Below are positions 35,044 to 44,149 of a stretch of 64,000 nt of DNA, in pieces (position 1 is the first letter of the stretch; every line of letters begins with the position of its first letter). The position numbers and the translations under genes are program-made. Origin of the DNA: Desulfovibrio sp. 86. Lineage in GTDB: Bacteria > Desulfobacterota > Desulfovibrionia > Desulfovibrionales > Desulfovibrionaceae. The stretch spans positions 2,363,001 to 2,427,000 of the forward strand of contig NZ_LR738849.1 of NCBI RefSeq assembly GCF_902702915.1, in the 5' to 3' direction. The notes under the pieces were generated by a model. The model saw only the letters and a program-made list of their open reading frames with translations. It was not told the origin of the DNA and made no database searches.

Positions 35044-35526
35044 ATGTTTAAATTTTTGATCTCTCGAAACTTTTTATATTTTATAGCTTTTGGGGGCACA
35101 GCCGCTCTGGTGAACCTCATCTGCGGCTATTTCTTGTACAATGCTGAACTTTTTCCATACATAGTTTCTGTTTTTATTGCAGCCAGTGCGGGCCTGCTTG
35201 TAAACTTTTTCCTGAATTACAAGCTGAATTTCAAGTATAAAGGCCGCAAGCTTTCACAGCAGTTTGGCACATTTCTGGTTGTTGCTACCATAGGCACGGT
35301 GCTGACGGCCATTGTCGCCCATTTTTCCATGCAATTGCTTCTTTTTTTTGAAATTGAAGACGTTGCCCTGGCTGGTTTTGCCGTTTCTTCACAGTTTGTT
35401 GCACACGTCTTTTCTGTGGGCGTTATCACTGTTTATTCCTTTATCGCGCACAAATATTTTTCCTTCAATGTTGGTATACGCAGTCAGGTGCGCAGGACCA
35501 TCGCAAATATCAAGAGTGGTACATAA
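35044..35526 (+). CDS. GtrA-family membrane protein (putative lipid-linked sugar flippase)
   Basis: 160 residues with four membrane helices (about 8-30, 35-55, 75-97, 115-137). Conserved GtrA features are FIAFGGTAALVNLICGYFL, FFLNYKLNFK and a C-terminal HKYFSF. It is thought to flip undecaprenyl-phosphate-sugar so that a dedicated transferase can modify the O-antigen or another glycan. AT-richer than its surroundings, like the next gene. Confidence 0.82.
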   Translation: MFKFLISRNFLYFIAFGGTAALVNLICGYFLYNAELFPYIVSVFIAASAGLLVNFFLNYKLNFKYKGRKLSQQFGTFLVVATIGTVLTAIVAHFSMQLLLFFEIEDVALAGFAVSSQFVAHVFSVGVITVYSFIAHKYFSFNVGIRSQVRRTIANIKSGT

Positions 35527-35541
35527 AAGCACCATTATTAG

Positions 35542-35757
35542 TGCTGCTGGTCCGGCCGGGCTGACCCGGAGCTTGAAGACAGGGCTATGCTCCTGCGCGA
35601 TGGGGTTTCAAGAATCGATTTCGTCAAACATTTTTTCCACTACCCGCGCAGCCTCAACTTGGCGATTTTTTTTTACTATGGACCTGTGCGCACCATGCGG
35701 GCCGGATTTTTCTGCCTGTGGTTCCGTGTGGCCAGGGGCCAGAGCATTTTGCCCTGA
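35542..35757 (+). pseudogene. Possible C-terminal remnant of an unidentified gene
   Basis: A 71-codon open stretch without a start codon at its head reads as plausible protein (AMLLRDGVSRIDFVKHFF, then YPRSLNLAIFFYYG) and ends at TGA. The pattern is reminiscent of C-termini of B12-type radical SAM proteins, but this cannot be confirmed. The rest of 35527-35945 contains nothing recognisable. Confidence 0.25.
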
Positions 35758-35945
35758 GCATGATATCTGGAAGATCCATGCAGAAAATGAATATCATGAA
35801 GAAAAACAGGAAAAGCAGGTGTTCCTGATGGCGCTGACGGGTCTGCGGTACAAGGGCAGAGGCAGGGCAGGCCGCCTGGCCTGCGGTAAGGACTTCAAAA
35901 AACACCCCCGTGGCTTATGCCCCTGGGTGGCCTGCCATTTCTAGT

Positions 35946-37397
35946 ATGAGCGCCAAACCAGCAGCCAGGGACGCGTCACGCGCCAACCTTATGGACAGGC
36001 CGTCAGTCTCTCTTCTTTGTGTTTTTCTTTTTTGCGTCAGTCTGCTCATTCTGGGGTATTCCGTACTCTATCGCCCTCTGAATCGTGACGAATATGAGCA
36101 CCTGTATTCTTCATACCTCATGGTGCAGGGGCAACTTCCCTATAGGGATTTCTTTCAGCACCACCACTTCTTATCCTGGCTTTTGCTTGCTCCAGTAGTA
36201 AAAATTTTTTCAGATACGCCATATCTTCTTTATATAGCACGTTGCCTGTCGCTTTGTGCGATTCTTGCAACCGCATTTTATACGTACAAAATATCTGTGC
36301 TGAAAGGAGGGGACAAAAGGAGCGTTTTTCTTTTTGTCACCGTATTGTTAAGCATAGACATCATTGTTTGGTCAGGCATTTTGGTGCGGCCCGACATGTT
36401 TATGGTTGCCGCTTTTTTTGCGGGTTTGTATTACTATATCATTTATTTAAAATATAAGAACATATTCCCGCTAGTTCTTTCTTTTCTCCTTTTTTTTGCT
36501 TCATTTCTGTTTCTCCAAAAAGCGATTTTTCTGCTCTTTGGTTTTGGCATTTGTGCCATCTACCATCTGTACAAGAAGGAGCTACGTCTTCGGGATTTTC
36601 TGACAGCACTGGCGCTCCCGCTTTTTCTGCTCGCCTATCTGCTGTACTTCATGCTGAAGGAGCATGTGCTCATTGACTACGTAGAGCTGAACTGGCTTTT
36701 CAATTTTATGATTCCTTTTGAGTATGGCAAGATCCTCGTGAAGCCGCCTCTGCTTTTTTGTAGCATTGCTCTTATTATGGCGGAAACAGGCATAATAAAA
36801 AGGGCTAAATTTCAGTTTACGTCAGTTATATTTTTGGTTTTTTGCGTTTTTTTCGCTATTTTGCCCACTCCGTATTGGCAGTACTACATACCTCTTTTTC
36901 CTTTCATTATCATGACGCTCTCAAGCAGTTTCAGCATAGTGCAGGATCGCAAGAACAAGAATGCAATTGTTGTCCTGCTTCTGCTTCTTGTCATATTCAA
37001 TGCTGGGCTAAATATTTACAAATTCGTATGGGTTAAAACGAATACGTGCGTCAAACGGGAATATGACATCGTGTTGCGTGTTACCGGTGAGAATGAGGAG
37101 ATTTTGGGAAGCCATGAAATTTGCCCTGTCCGCAGGGACGCTCTCGGGTACTACGGGCATATCCTGGAGTTGTGCCAACTGGAGAATGCGCATTTTTCCC
37201 GAGGCAAGGAGCTTTATGATATCCCCGAGTTGATCATGACGAAAGCTCCAAAGGTGCTCTGGTCTGGTCTTGTGGAGGAATACTTTGATGACAATGGGTT
37301 CAAGACGTATATAGAGCAAAACTATGTCAAGATTTGCCGCTTGTATGTAGCCAGAAGCATCCCGCCAGAGAAATATCAAAATGACCGGGCGCGCTGA
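35946..37397 (+). CDS. Membrane glycosyltransferase, PMT/GT39-like superfamily (Gtr-type)
   Basis: 483-residue polytopic protein with about ten helices. The first loop holds LNRDEYEHLYSSYLMVQGQLPYRDFFQHHH, with the acidic pair and YRDF motif typical of lipid-linked sugar glycosyltransferases. With the GtrB-like and GtrA-like neighbours it probably adds a sugar to a periplasmic glycan. Base composition is clearly AT-richer than flanking genes, suggesting transfer. No ribosome site is evident; ATG 35946 is used, with GTG 35910 and ATG 35991 as alternatives. Confidence 0.75.
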   Translation: MSAKPAARDASRANLMDRPSVSLLCVFLFCVSLLILGYSVLYRPLNRDEYEHLYSSYLMVQGQLPYRDFFQHHHFLSWLLLAPVVKIFSDTPYLLYIARCLSLCAILATAFYTYKISVLKGGDKRSVFLFVTVLLSIDIIVWSGILVRPDMFMVAAFFAGLYYYIIYLKYKNIFPLVLSFLLFFASFLFLQKAIFLLFGFGICAIYHLYKKELRLRDFLTALALPLFLLAYLLYFMLKEHVLIDYVELNWLFNFMIPFEYGKILVKPPLLFCSIALIMAETGIIKRAKFQFTSVIFLVFCVFFAILPTPYWQYYIPLFPFIIMTLSSSFSIVQDRKNKNAIVVLLLLLVIFNAGLNIYKFVWVKTNTCVKREYDIVLRVTGENEEILGSHEICPVRRDALGYYGHILELCQLENAHFSRGKELYDIPELIMTKAPKVLWSGLVEEYFDDNGFKTYIEQNYVKICRLYVARSIPPEKYQNDRAR

Positions 37398-37946
37398 CCT
37401 TGATGCCTGCGGCGTGGTTCTTTTGGGTTTGCGGGGGGAGATTTTGCAAACGGTTTGAGATGAAATTCACAACGAGCTTCAAATCCTTCAATACGTAACT
37501 ACACAGCCATGTGCGCTGATTTTGACAGGCCGCCCGGTATCCGGGCGGCCTGTCTGCATGATCGCCGCGCGTTTTTTTTTGGTTGGCGCAAAAAAAATCA
37601 GGCAATGGCAAAAATAAAATCGTCAAGCAAAAATATAATTATTCAGCGCAGATGACGGCGCAAGGAACGCAAGGATTTTCAGGAAAACCCAAAACATTAA
37701 ATGCTACACAATCAGTATACATCTGTAATGGTATGACATTTTACCATGTGGGGAAAAATATCACAAAGTACTGAGAATCCAATATAAAAAAACGTACGTC
37801 CTTGCGACATCACGATTTTTATAATATGGTGACTTCGATTCTTATTGTCGTAAGAGGGCGTCCGCATAGAGGTCGCCACAGCGATTTTTGCGCGCCCGCC
37901 TGCCTCGGCCCCGCGCATGTGATAGGCTCAAACAAGGAGAGGTCTT
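37398..37946. other. Intergenic region upstream of fdhA
   Basis: Contains an inverted repeat at 37527-37553 (CAGGCCGCCCGG / CCGGGCGGCCTG) that likely ends the upstream gene, then AT-rich DNA with an operator-like site at 37726-37747 and a TATAAT at about 37817. The mRNA leader to fdhA is GC-rich with GGAGAGG before the ATG. No gene is seen. Confidence 0.55.
37726..37747 (+). promoter_or_regulatory. Operator-like palindrome upstream of fdhA
   Basis: TAATGGTATGACATT followed by TTACCAT forms ATGGTA ... TACCAT. Almost the same 15 bases (TAATGGTATAACATT) occur at 53886-53900 ahead of the NitT-type transporter leader. A shared regulator, for example one sensing Mo/W or formate metabolism, is possible. 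Confidence 0.4.
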
Positions 37947-40900
37947 ATGAAAAGCACCCGACGGAGTTTTCTCAAAGGTGTCGGTGCAGGGGTATTATGC
38001 CTGACACTGGGGAACCTGGGCTTCGATCTGGGCGAAGCTCAGGCTTACGCCGTTAAACTCAAAATTGAAGGGGCTCGCGAAGTATCGAGCATTTGCCCCT
38101 TTTGTTCCGTTCAGTGTCAGATCATCGCCTATGTGAAAGACGGCAAGCTCGTCTCCACCGAGGGTGACCCTGATTTTCCCATCACTGAAGGCGCACTCTG
38201 TGCCAAGGGCGCGGCCCTCTATTCGATGTACACAAGCGATCATCGTCTGAAAAAGCCCCTGTACCGCGCGCCTCACAGCGATAAGTGGGAAGAGAAGGAC
38301 TGGGACTGGACCCTTGAGCAGATCGCGCGGCGCGTAAAAGACGCCCGCGACAAGGACATGATCCTCAAAAACGAAAAAGGCCAGACGGTCAACCGCCTGG
38401 AAACCATATTCTGGATGGGAACCTCGCACGCCTCCAACGAGGAATGCGCCGTTATCCATCAAGCCTTGCGCGGCCTGGGTGTTGTCCATATGGACCACCA
38501 GGCGCGGGTCTGACACAGCCCCACTGTTGCGGCTCTGGCAGAGTCGTTCGGACGCGGTGCAATGACCAACCACTGGATCGACATCAAGAATGCCGATGCG
38601 GTGCTTATTATCGGCAGTAATGCCGCTGAACATCATCCCGTGGCTTTCAAATGGATCATGAAAGCCAAGGACAACGGGGCCGTGCTCATGCACGTTGACC
38701 CCAAATTCTCGCGCACATCCGCCAGGTGTGATTTCCACGTGCCCCTTCGTTCCGGCACGGACATCCCCTTCCTTGGCGGCATGGTCAACTATATCCTTGA
38801 AAACGGCTGTTATCACAAGGATTACGTTAACAACTACACTGACGCGGCCTTTGTGGTGGGCGACGGCTACGCCTTTGAAGACGGACTCTTCAGCGGCTTC
38901 GACGCCGAGGCCCGCAAGTACGACAAAAAACTGTGGGCCAAGGCCGCAGGGCCTGACGGCGCGCCTGTCATCGACCCCACGCACAAGAACCCGCGTTGCG
39001 TCATCAACCTGATGAAAGACCACTATTCCCGCTACACTCTCAAGAATGTCTCCGACATTACGGGCGTGTCGCAGGAAAACCTGCTCAAGGTCTACAAGAA
39101 CTTCTGCGCCACCGGCAGCCCTGACAAGGCAGGCACCATTTTGTACGCCCTGGGCTGGACTCAGCATACCGTGGGCGTGCAGAACATCCGCCTTTCCACC
39201 CTTGTGCAGCTTCTGCTGGGCAACATCGGCGTCGCTGGCGGCGGCATCAACGCCCTGCGCGGCGAACCCAATGTGCAGGGTTCAACGGACCATGCCCTGC
39301 TGTACAACAACATCCCCGGTTATCACGGCACCCCGCAGGCTCCGTGGCAGACCCTGGCCGACTACAACAAGGCCAATACGCCGGTCACCACCCTGCCCAA
39401 CAGCGCCAACTGGTGGGGCAACAGGCCCAAGTACGTGGCAAGTCTGCTCAAGGGCTGGTTCGGCGACGCCGCCACGCCAGAGAACGACTTCTGCTACAGC
39501 CTTTTGCCCAAGCTGGAGCCGGGCGAAGACTATTCGTACATGTATATGATGGACAGGATATATAACAACAAGATCAAGGGCGGCTTCATCATGGGCGTGA
39601 ACCCCATGAACAGCTTCCCCAACACCAACAAGATGCGCACAGCCCTGGACAATCTGGACTGGCTCGTCTGCTCTGAAATCCACAACTCCGAAACCACGGA
39701 TAACTGGAAGCGCCCCGGGGTTGACCCCAAAACCAAGAAGACGGAAGTCTTTTTGCTGCCGTCGGCCCACCGCATTGAAAAGGCGGGCACCATCAGCAAC
39801 AGCGGACGCTGGCTCCAGTGGTTTGACCAGGCTGTGCAGCCCGGCGGCGAAGCGCGTAACTTCGCTGACGTGGTCGTGCCCCTCTTCAACACCATCCGCA
39901 AGATGTACGCGCAAGAGGGCGGCGTGCTGCCCGATCCCATCATGAAGATGCACTGGACCGACAAGTACGATCCCCAGGACTGGGCCAGGCGCATCAACGG
40001 CTTCTTCTGGGCCGACAGCAAGGTGGGCGACAAGACCTACAAACGCGGCCAGCTTGTGCCCGCGTTTGCCGCCCTCAAGGACGACGGCTCGACCTCTTCC
40101 CTCAACTGGATATACACGGGAAGCTGGACTGAAGAAGACGGCAACAAGTCACGGCGGCGCGACCCCAGCCAGACGCCCATGCAGGCCAATATCGGCCTCT
40201 TCCCCAACTGGTCGTGGTGCTGGCCCGTCAACCGCCGCATTCTGTACAACCGCGCCTCGGTGGACGTGAACGGCAAGCCCTTCAATCCCAAGAAAGCCGT
40301 TATTGAATGGGACGGCAGCAAATGGGTGGGCGACGTGCCCGACGGCCCCTGGCCGCCCATGTCCGACCCCAAGGGGGGCAAGCTGCCCTTCATCATGGTC
40401 AAGGACGGGCATGCCCAGTTCTACGGCCCCGGTCCCGCCGACGGGCCCTTCCCCGAGCACTACGAACCTGCTGAAACGCCCCTGGCGAGCCATCCGTTCT
40501 CCAAGCAGCTCAGCAGTCCCGTGTACAAGTACCACAAGTCGCCTCTGGACCAGATCGCGCCTCCGGCCGATCCGCGCTTCCCCATTGTGCTGACTACCTA
40601 TAGCCTCACCGAGCATTGGTGCGGCGGCGGCGAAACTCGCAATGTGCCCAACCTGCTTGAAGCCGAACCCCAGCTCTATGTGGAAATGAGCCACGAGCTG
40701 GCCAAGGAAAAGGGCATCAAGAACGGCGACGGCGTGTTGCTGGAAAGCGCGCGCGGCAAGTGCGAGGCCATCGCCATGGTGACCGTGCGCATACGGCCCT
40801 TCACGGTTATGGGCAAGACAGTCCACCTTGTGGGCATGCCCTTCGCCTTCGGCTGGACAACGCCAAAATGTGGCGACTCCACCAACAGGCTGACCGTGGG

Positions 40901-40988
40901 CGCGTATGACCCCAATACCACCATTCCTGAGTCCAAGGCCTGCTGCGTGAACCTGCGCAAGGCCGACAAGCTGACCGAAATAGGCTAA
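37947..40988 (+). CDS. fdhA: Selenocysteine-containing periplasmic formate dehydrogenase, catalytic subunit
   Basis: 1013 residues when UGA at 38511-38513 is read as selenocysteine (residue 189, context HQARV-U-HSPTVAAL). The N-terminus is a Tat signal (STRRSFLKGVGAG). A 4Fe-4S site follows (CPFCSVQC ... ALCAKG), then the molybdopterin domains (GSNAAEHHPVAF, HVDPKFSRTSARCD) and the C-terminal MGD-binding beta-barrel (THSL-type region TTYSLTEHWCGGGETRN). It oxidises formate to CO2 at a W/Mo bis-MGD centre in the periplasm, passing electrons to FdhB and the cytochrome. The downstream frame is uninterrupted to 40988, which makes UGA readthrough the only sensible reading. Confidence 0.96.
38511..38550 (+). 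promoter_or_regulatory. Bacterial SECIS element of fdhA
   Basis: Directly after the in-frame TGA the RNA can fold with an apical stem UGC / GCA around a GGCUCUG loop about 17-23 bases from the UGA. This matches the position of the SelB-binding loop (GGUCU) in E. coli fdhF and fdnG. The UGACAC context is shared as well. Confidence 0.75.
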
Positions 40989-41038
40989 CGAGCAAGGCGC
41001 GTCCCCCTCGCGGGGGCGCGCCCCACAAGGAGCATACT

Positions 41039-41698
41039 ATGCCGAAAACATTCTTAGTTGACACCACGCGGTGCACGGCATGTCGTGGCTGCCAGTTGGC
41101 CTGTAAGGAATGGCACGATCTGCCCGCCAATCACACCAAGCAGCTCGGCACGCACCAGAATCCGCCGGACCTGAACCCGAACAACCTCAAAATTGTCCGG
41201 TTTCACGAATATGTGAACGATGAAGGCAACGTGGTCTGGAACTTTTTTCCCGACCAGTGCCGCCATTGCCAGACGCCCCCCTGCATGGACGTGGCCGATA
41301 TGAGCGTGCCCGGGGCCATTATTCAGGACAAGAAAACCGGCGCCGTGCTGGCCACGGACAAATCCGCCAAGCTCAGTGAAGAAGACGCCCAGGCCGTGCA
41401 GGAAGCCTGCCCCTACAACATACCGAGGCGCGACCCCAAAAGCGGCCGCCTGACCAAGTGCGATATGTGCATTGACCGTGTTTCTGCGGGTATGCAGCCT
41501 ATCTGCGTCAAAACCTGCCCCACGGGGGCCATGGTTTTCGGTGAGCGTGAAGAGATACTGCCTGTGGCCCAAAAGCGTCTTGAAACAGCCAAAAAGCGCT
41601 GGCCCAAGGCCTTTCTTGCCGACATGGAAGACGTGAGCGTCATCTATCTTCTGGCTGACACCAAGGACAAGTATTACGAGTTCGCAGCGTTTATGTAG
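41039..41698 (+). CDS. fdhB: Formate dehydrogenase iron-sulfur (beta) subunit
   Basis: 219-residue ferredoxin-like subunit with four cysteine clusters (CTACRGCQLAC, CRHCQTPPC, CPYNIPRR with CDMC, and PICVKTCPTGA), each set able to coordinate 4Fe-4S centres. It relays electrons from FdhA. No signal peptide or C-terminal membrane anchor is present, consistent with a soluble enzyme exported with FdhA through Tat. It starts 50 bases after fdhA with an AAGGAG ribosome site. Confidence 0.95.
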   Translation: MPKTFLVDTTRCTACRGCQLACKEWHDLPANHTKQLGTHQNPPDLNPNNLKIVRFHEYVNDEGNVVWNFFPDQCRHCQTPPCMDVADMSVPGAIIQDKKTGAVLATDKSAKLSEEDAQAVQEACPYNIPRRDPKSGRLTKCDMCIDRVSAGMQPICVKTCPTGAMVFGEREEILPVAQKRLETAKKRWPKAFLADMEDVSVIYLLADTKDKYYEFAAFM

Positions 41699-41707
41699 AG
41701 TGCCTCA

Positions 41708-41758
41708 GTCAGGTTTCAGTTTGGCATTGCCATAATTGTAAACTGAAATTATGCTGAC
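41708..41758 (+). promoter_or_regulatory. Long hairpin between fdhB and fdhE
   Basis: GTCAG ... CTGAC enclosing TTTCAGTTT ... AAACTGAAA (nine pairs) begins ten bases after the fdhB stop. There is no T-run, so it may be an mRNA processing or stabilising hairpin that sets subunit ratios rather than a full terminator. The following 230 bases to fdhE show no gene. Confidence 0.5.
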
Positions 41759-41988
41759 TTACAGCAATGTAGCCATGGCCGTATTGGCGTTCGGGGCGGA
41801 CAGCCGCGAATGCCAGTACGGCCGGGTGAGGCGCTTGAATACGCCCGGTGAAAGCCATTTTCCCCGGAAGCTGGCCTGCCGCCCCGGTGGTGAGGCGCAG
41901 TTTTGTATCAAGTGTGGCGCGCGGGGTTTCCTGTGCGCCGCTGTCACCTTTCGATCGGAGGTCGCGGCCTCCGGGTTTTGGAGCATCA

Positions 41989-42969
41989 ATGGCCTTATCC
42001 CGCCAAAGCGTGGCAAAAACCCTGGAGGACGTGGCGGCGCGCCGTCCCGTTCTGGAACCCGTATTGCGGGCTTTCGAGCCCTTGCTGACCGCCCAGGCCC
42101 AACTGACTGAAGACCTGGCCGAAAGCGTTCGCGCCACAGGGCTGCGTCTGCCCGAGCTTCAACCCGAAGCCATACAAGAAGGGCTTTCGTTGCTGGCTGG
42201 CATGCCCCTGAATGGCCTTGCCGCGCCCCTGCGCAGCAGCGCCGAAAAGCTGTTGCCCCTGCTGGCCGGGCTTGAGGCCATGGCCCCGCATATGGCCGCG
42301 CTGGAAGCCCTGCTGCTTGCGCCGGTGAAAAAGGCCTCCAAGAAGAAAACCACGGCCACGGCAGCGCCCGACCCGCGTGAATCACTGGCCGAGGCCGTGC
42401 TTTCGGGCAACAGTGAGCAAGAGACGCGCCTTGCGGAGCAGTATAACCTTGATCCTTCGGTGCTGCTGTTCGCCTTTGGCTTTGTGCTTGCGCCTGTGCT
42501 GCGCGCCCTTGTGGCGCAGAGCCTGCCTGAAGAGGGGGAGGCCCCCTGGGACGCGGGCAGCCAGTGGAAGCAGGGCTACTGCCCCGTGTGCGGCAGTTTT
42601 GCCAGCATAGGCTGGCTGGACAAGCCGCTTGTGGATGAGAAAAATGCGTATCTTGCGGGCGGCGGCGGTAAAAAGCATCTGCACTGCAGCCTGTGCGGCG
42701 CTAACTGGAAGTTTATGCGTCGCGTCTGTCCTTCATGCGGCAAGGATGGGTCGGGCGTGATGGAAATGTTGCGCGAAAGCGAGGCGGCTCAGGGAGAGCG
42801 GCTGGACTGGTGCACCCAGTGCAAGAGCTATTGTCCCACTGTGGATTTGCGTGAACGGGAGGGAAACCCTGACCTTGACGCGCTGGCCCTTGGCATGATG
42901 CATCTGGATATGGTGGCGGCCCGCAAAAAGCTGCGCCCGCTCAAACCTTCGTTCTGGAATACGTTTTAG
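41989..42969 (+). CDS. fdhE: Formate dehydrogenase accessory protein FdhE
   Basis: 326 residues. The C-terminal half has FdhE rubredoxin-like cysteine pairs: YCPVCGSFASIGWL, LHCSLCGANWKFMRRVCPSCG and WCTQCKSYCPTVDL. FdhE is required for maturation of exported formate dehydrogenases, binding the apo catalytic subunit before Tat transport. ATG 41989 follows GGAG; the frame is open to 41848 but lacks a ribosome site there. Its TAG stop lies inside the left end of a type D element. Confidence 0.88.
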   Translation: MALSRQSVAKTLEDVAARRPVLEPVLRAFEPLLTAQAQLTEDLAESVRATGLRLPELQPEAIQEGLSLLAGMPLNGLAAPLRSSAEKLLPLLAGLEAMAPHMAALEALLLAPVKKASKKKTTATAAPDPRESLAEAVLSGNSEQETRLAEQYNLDPSVLLFAFGFVLAPVLRALVAQSLPEEGEAPWDAGSQWKQGYCPVCGSFASIGWLDKPLVDEKNAYLAGGGGKKHLHCSLCGANWKFMRRVCPSCGKDGSGVMEMLRESEAAQGERLDWCTQCKSYCPTVDLREREGNPDLDALALGMMHLDMVAARKKLRPLKPSFWNTF

Positions 42970-43124
42970 GGAAACGCTGATGTATTCCGTTTGGCATCGT
43001 TGCTTCACTTTTTTTGAAACAGACGAGGACGGAAGAGTCCACTCCTGCTTCAAAAAAAGATCGCGCCTTCCAAGCGAAATACCAGCGCGTTTTCAGGAGG
43101 CTCTTTAATCAGTGCTTCCCTAAA
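42965..43124. repeat. Type D fold-back element behind fdhE
   Basis: 160 bases with the best-preserved termini: TTTAGGGAAACGCTGAT on the left and ATCAGTGCTTCCCTAAA on the right (15 of 17 complementary). The interior folds into one long hairpin. Confidence 0.88.
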
Positions 43125-43319
43125 AAGTCCTTCCTGGCCGGAGAACGAAATTTTCTTGCGTCATATGTTCTGAAAAGACCGAAAGCATGCCGAACCGGGT
43201 AACCGGGAGGGAACGCGTCCAACGCCATGGGGCTGCGGACGAGACCCGGCGGCCGCCCGGCAAGGGCGCTCCGCATGCGCCAAGACATGAAGGTCTACTA
43301 CCTCAGGAGGAGCTTGTTC

Positions 43320-43763
43320 ATGAAAACCTTGGTCATCACTCTTTTTGCCCTGACCCTTTTGTGTGCCGGCGGAGCGCAGGCCCGCAGCGTCAAGGAGATG
43401 GCGGACACCATCAAAAAACCCATTGAGATTGAAGCTTCCGGCTCCAAGCGCATGAATGTCATGTTCCCGCATACGGCGCACAAGGGCATCTCCTGTTTTC
43501 ACTGTCACCACGAAGAAGGTGGTGACGGACGCTATGTTGCCTGCACCGAATGCCATGCCACGCCCGGCGCGCGCGAGCGTGACCCCATGAGCATGTTCAT
43601 GGCCTTCCATTCCAAGAACGGCGACCGCTCCTGCCTTGGCTGCCACAAGAAGCTCGCGGCTGAAAATCCCGGCAAGTTCCCGCAGTTCAAGGGCTGCCGT
43701 CCCTGCCACATGAGCCCCGCCGCGCGTGAAGCCGCAGCGGCCGAAAAAACCGCCAAACCGTAA
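43320..43763 (+). CDS. Tetraheme class III cytochrome c (formate dehydrogenase-associated cytochrome c3)
   Basis: 147-residue precursor with signal peptide (KTLVITLFALTLLCAGGAQA) and four CxxCH heme sites: CFHCH, CTECH, CLGCH and CRPCH, with additional histidines (FPHTAHKG, MAFHSKNG) for bis-His ligation. The order fdhA-fdhB-fdhE-cytochrome c3 is known from Desulfovibrio FdhABC3-type enzymes, so it is the electron acceptor subunit in the periplasm. AGGAGG precedes ATG 43320. Confidence 0.93.
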   Translation: MKTLVITLFALTLLCAGGAQARSVKEMADTIKKPIEIEASGSKRMNVMFPHTAHKGISCFHCHHEEGGDGRYVACTECHATPGARERDPMSMFMAFHSKNGDRSCLGCHKKLAAENPGKFPQFKGCRPCHMSPAAREAAAAEKTAKP

Positions 43764-43801
43764 TCTTCAATACCGCTCTGCGGTAGTTGCGCCAATGTTC
43801 G

Positions 43802-43831
43802 GATGCCGGGCAGCGAAAGCTGTCCGGCATC
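43802..43831 (+). terminator. Hairpin after the cytochrome gene
   Basis: A 13-bp stem GATGCCGGGCAGC / GCTGTCCGGCATC (one G-U) closed by a GAAA tetraloop, 38 bases after the stop. It lacks a T-run, so termination may be factor-assisted. 43832-44007 shows no gene. Confidence 0.55.
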
Positions 43832-44007
43832 TGTGCGTTGGGGCCTGCGCATTGGTTCTGCACATGGTGACGCTACCTGTGGCCGTCGTGAAAACGTCTG
43901 TGCGGCGAGGAGCGAGCGGGTATTACCATGCTCACGCCAAGATGTCAGACACGCCATGCAACAGCCGCCAGCACATATGCGTCACGGTGACACACTATAA
44001 GAATTTT

Positions 44008-44060
44008 AGGGGGAGGGGGCGTGGGGGAGGAGACCCTTTTGCAAAAGGGTCCCTCCCCCA
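44008..44060. repeat. Type C element (G-rich tract plus palindrome)
   Basis: Same unit as at 12591, 18220 and 23450, placed 90 bases past the 3' end of the minus-strand chemoreceptor gene. A partial duplicate of its right arm (CCCTCCCCCACAAA) is at about 44112-44125. Confidence 0.85.
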
Positions 44061-44149
44061 CAAAGCGCTTTAATGCGCCTTCAGAGATGCGCGGCGATTC
44101 GCATTCGTCGTCCCTCCCCCACAAAATATTCCAACATGCATTCTCAAGC

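Noticed and set aside
37583..37774. 63-codon frame upstream of fdhA
   Set aside because: No ribosome site, biased Lys/Gln composition from AT-rich DNA, and it covers the operator-like site.
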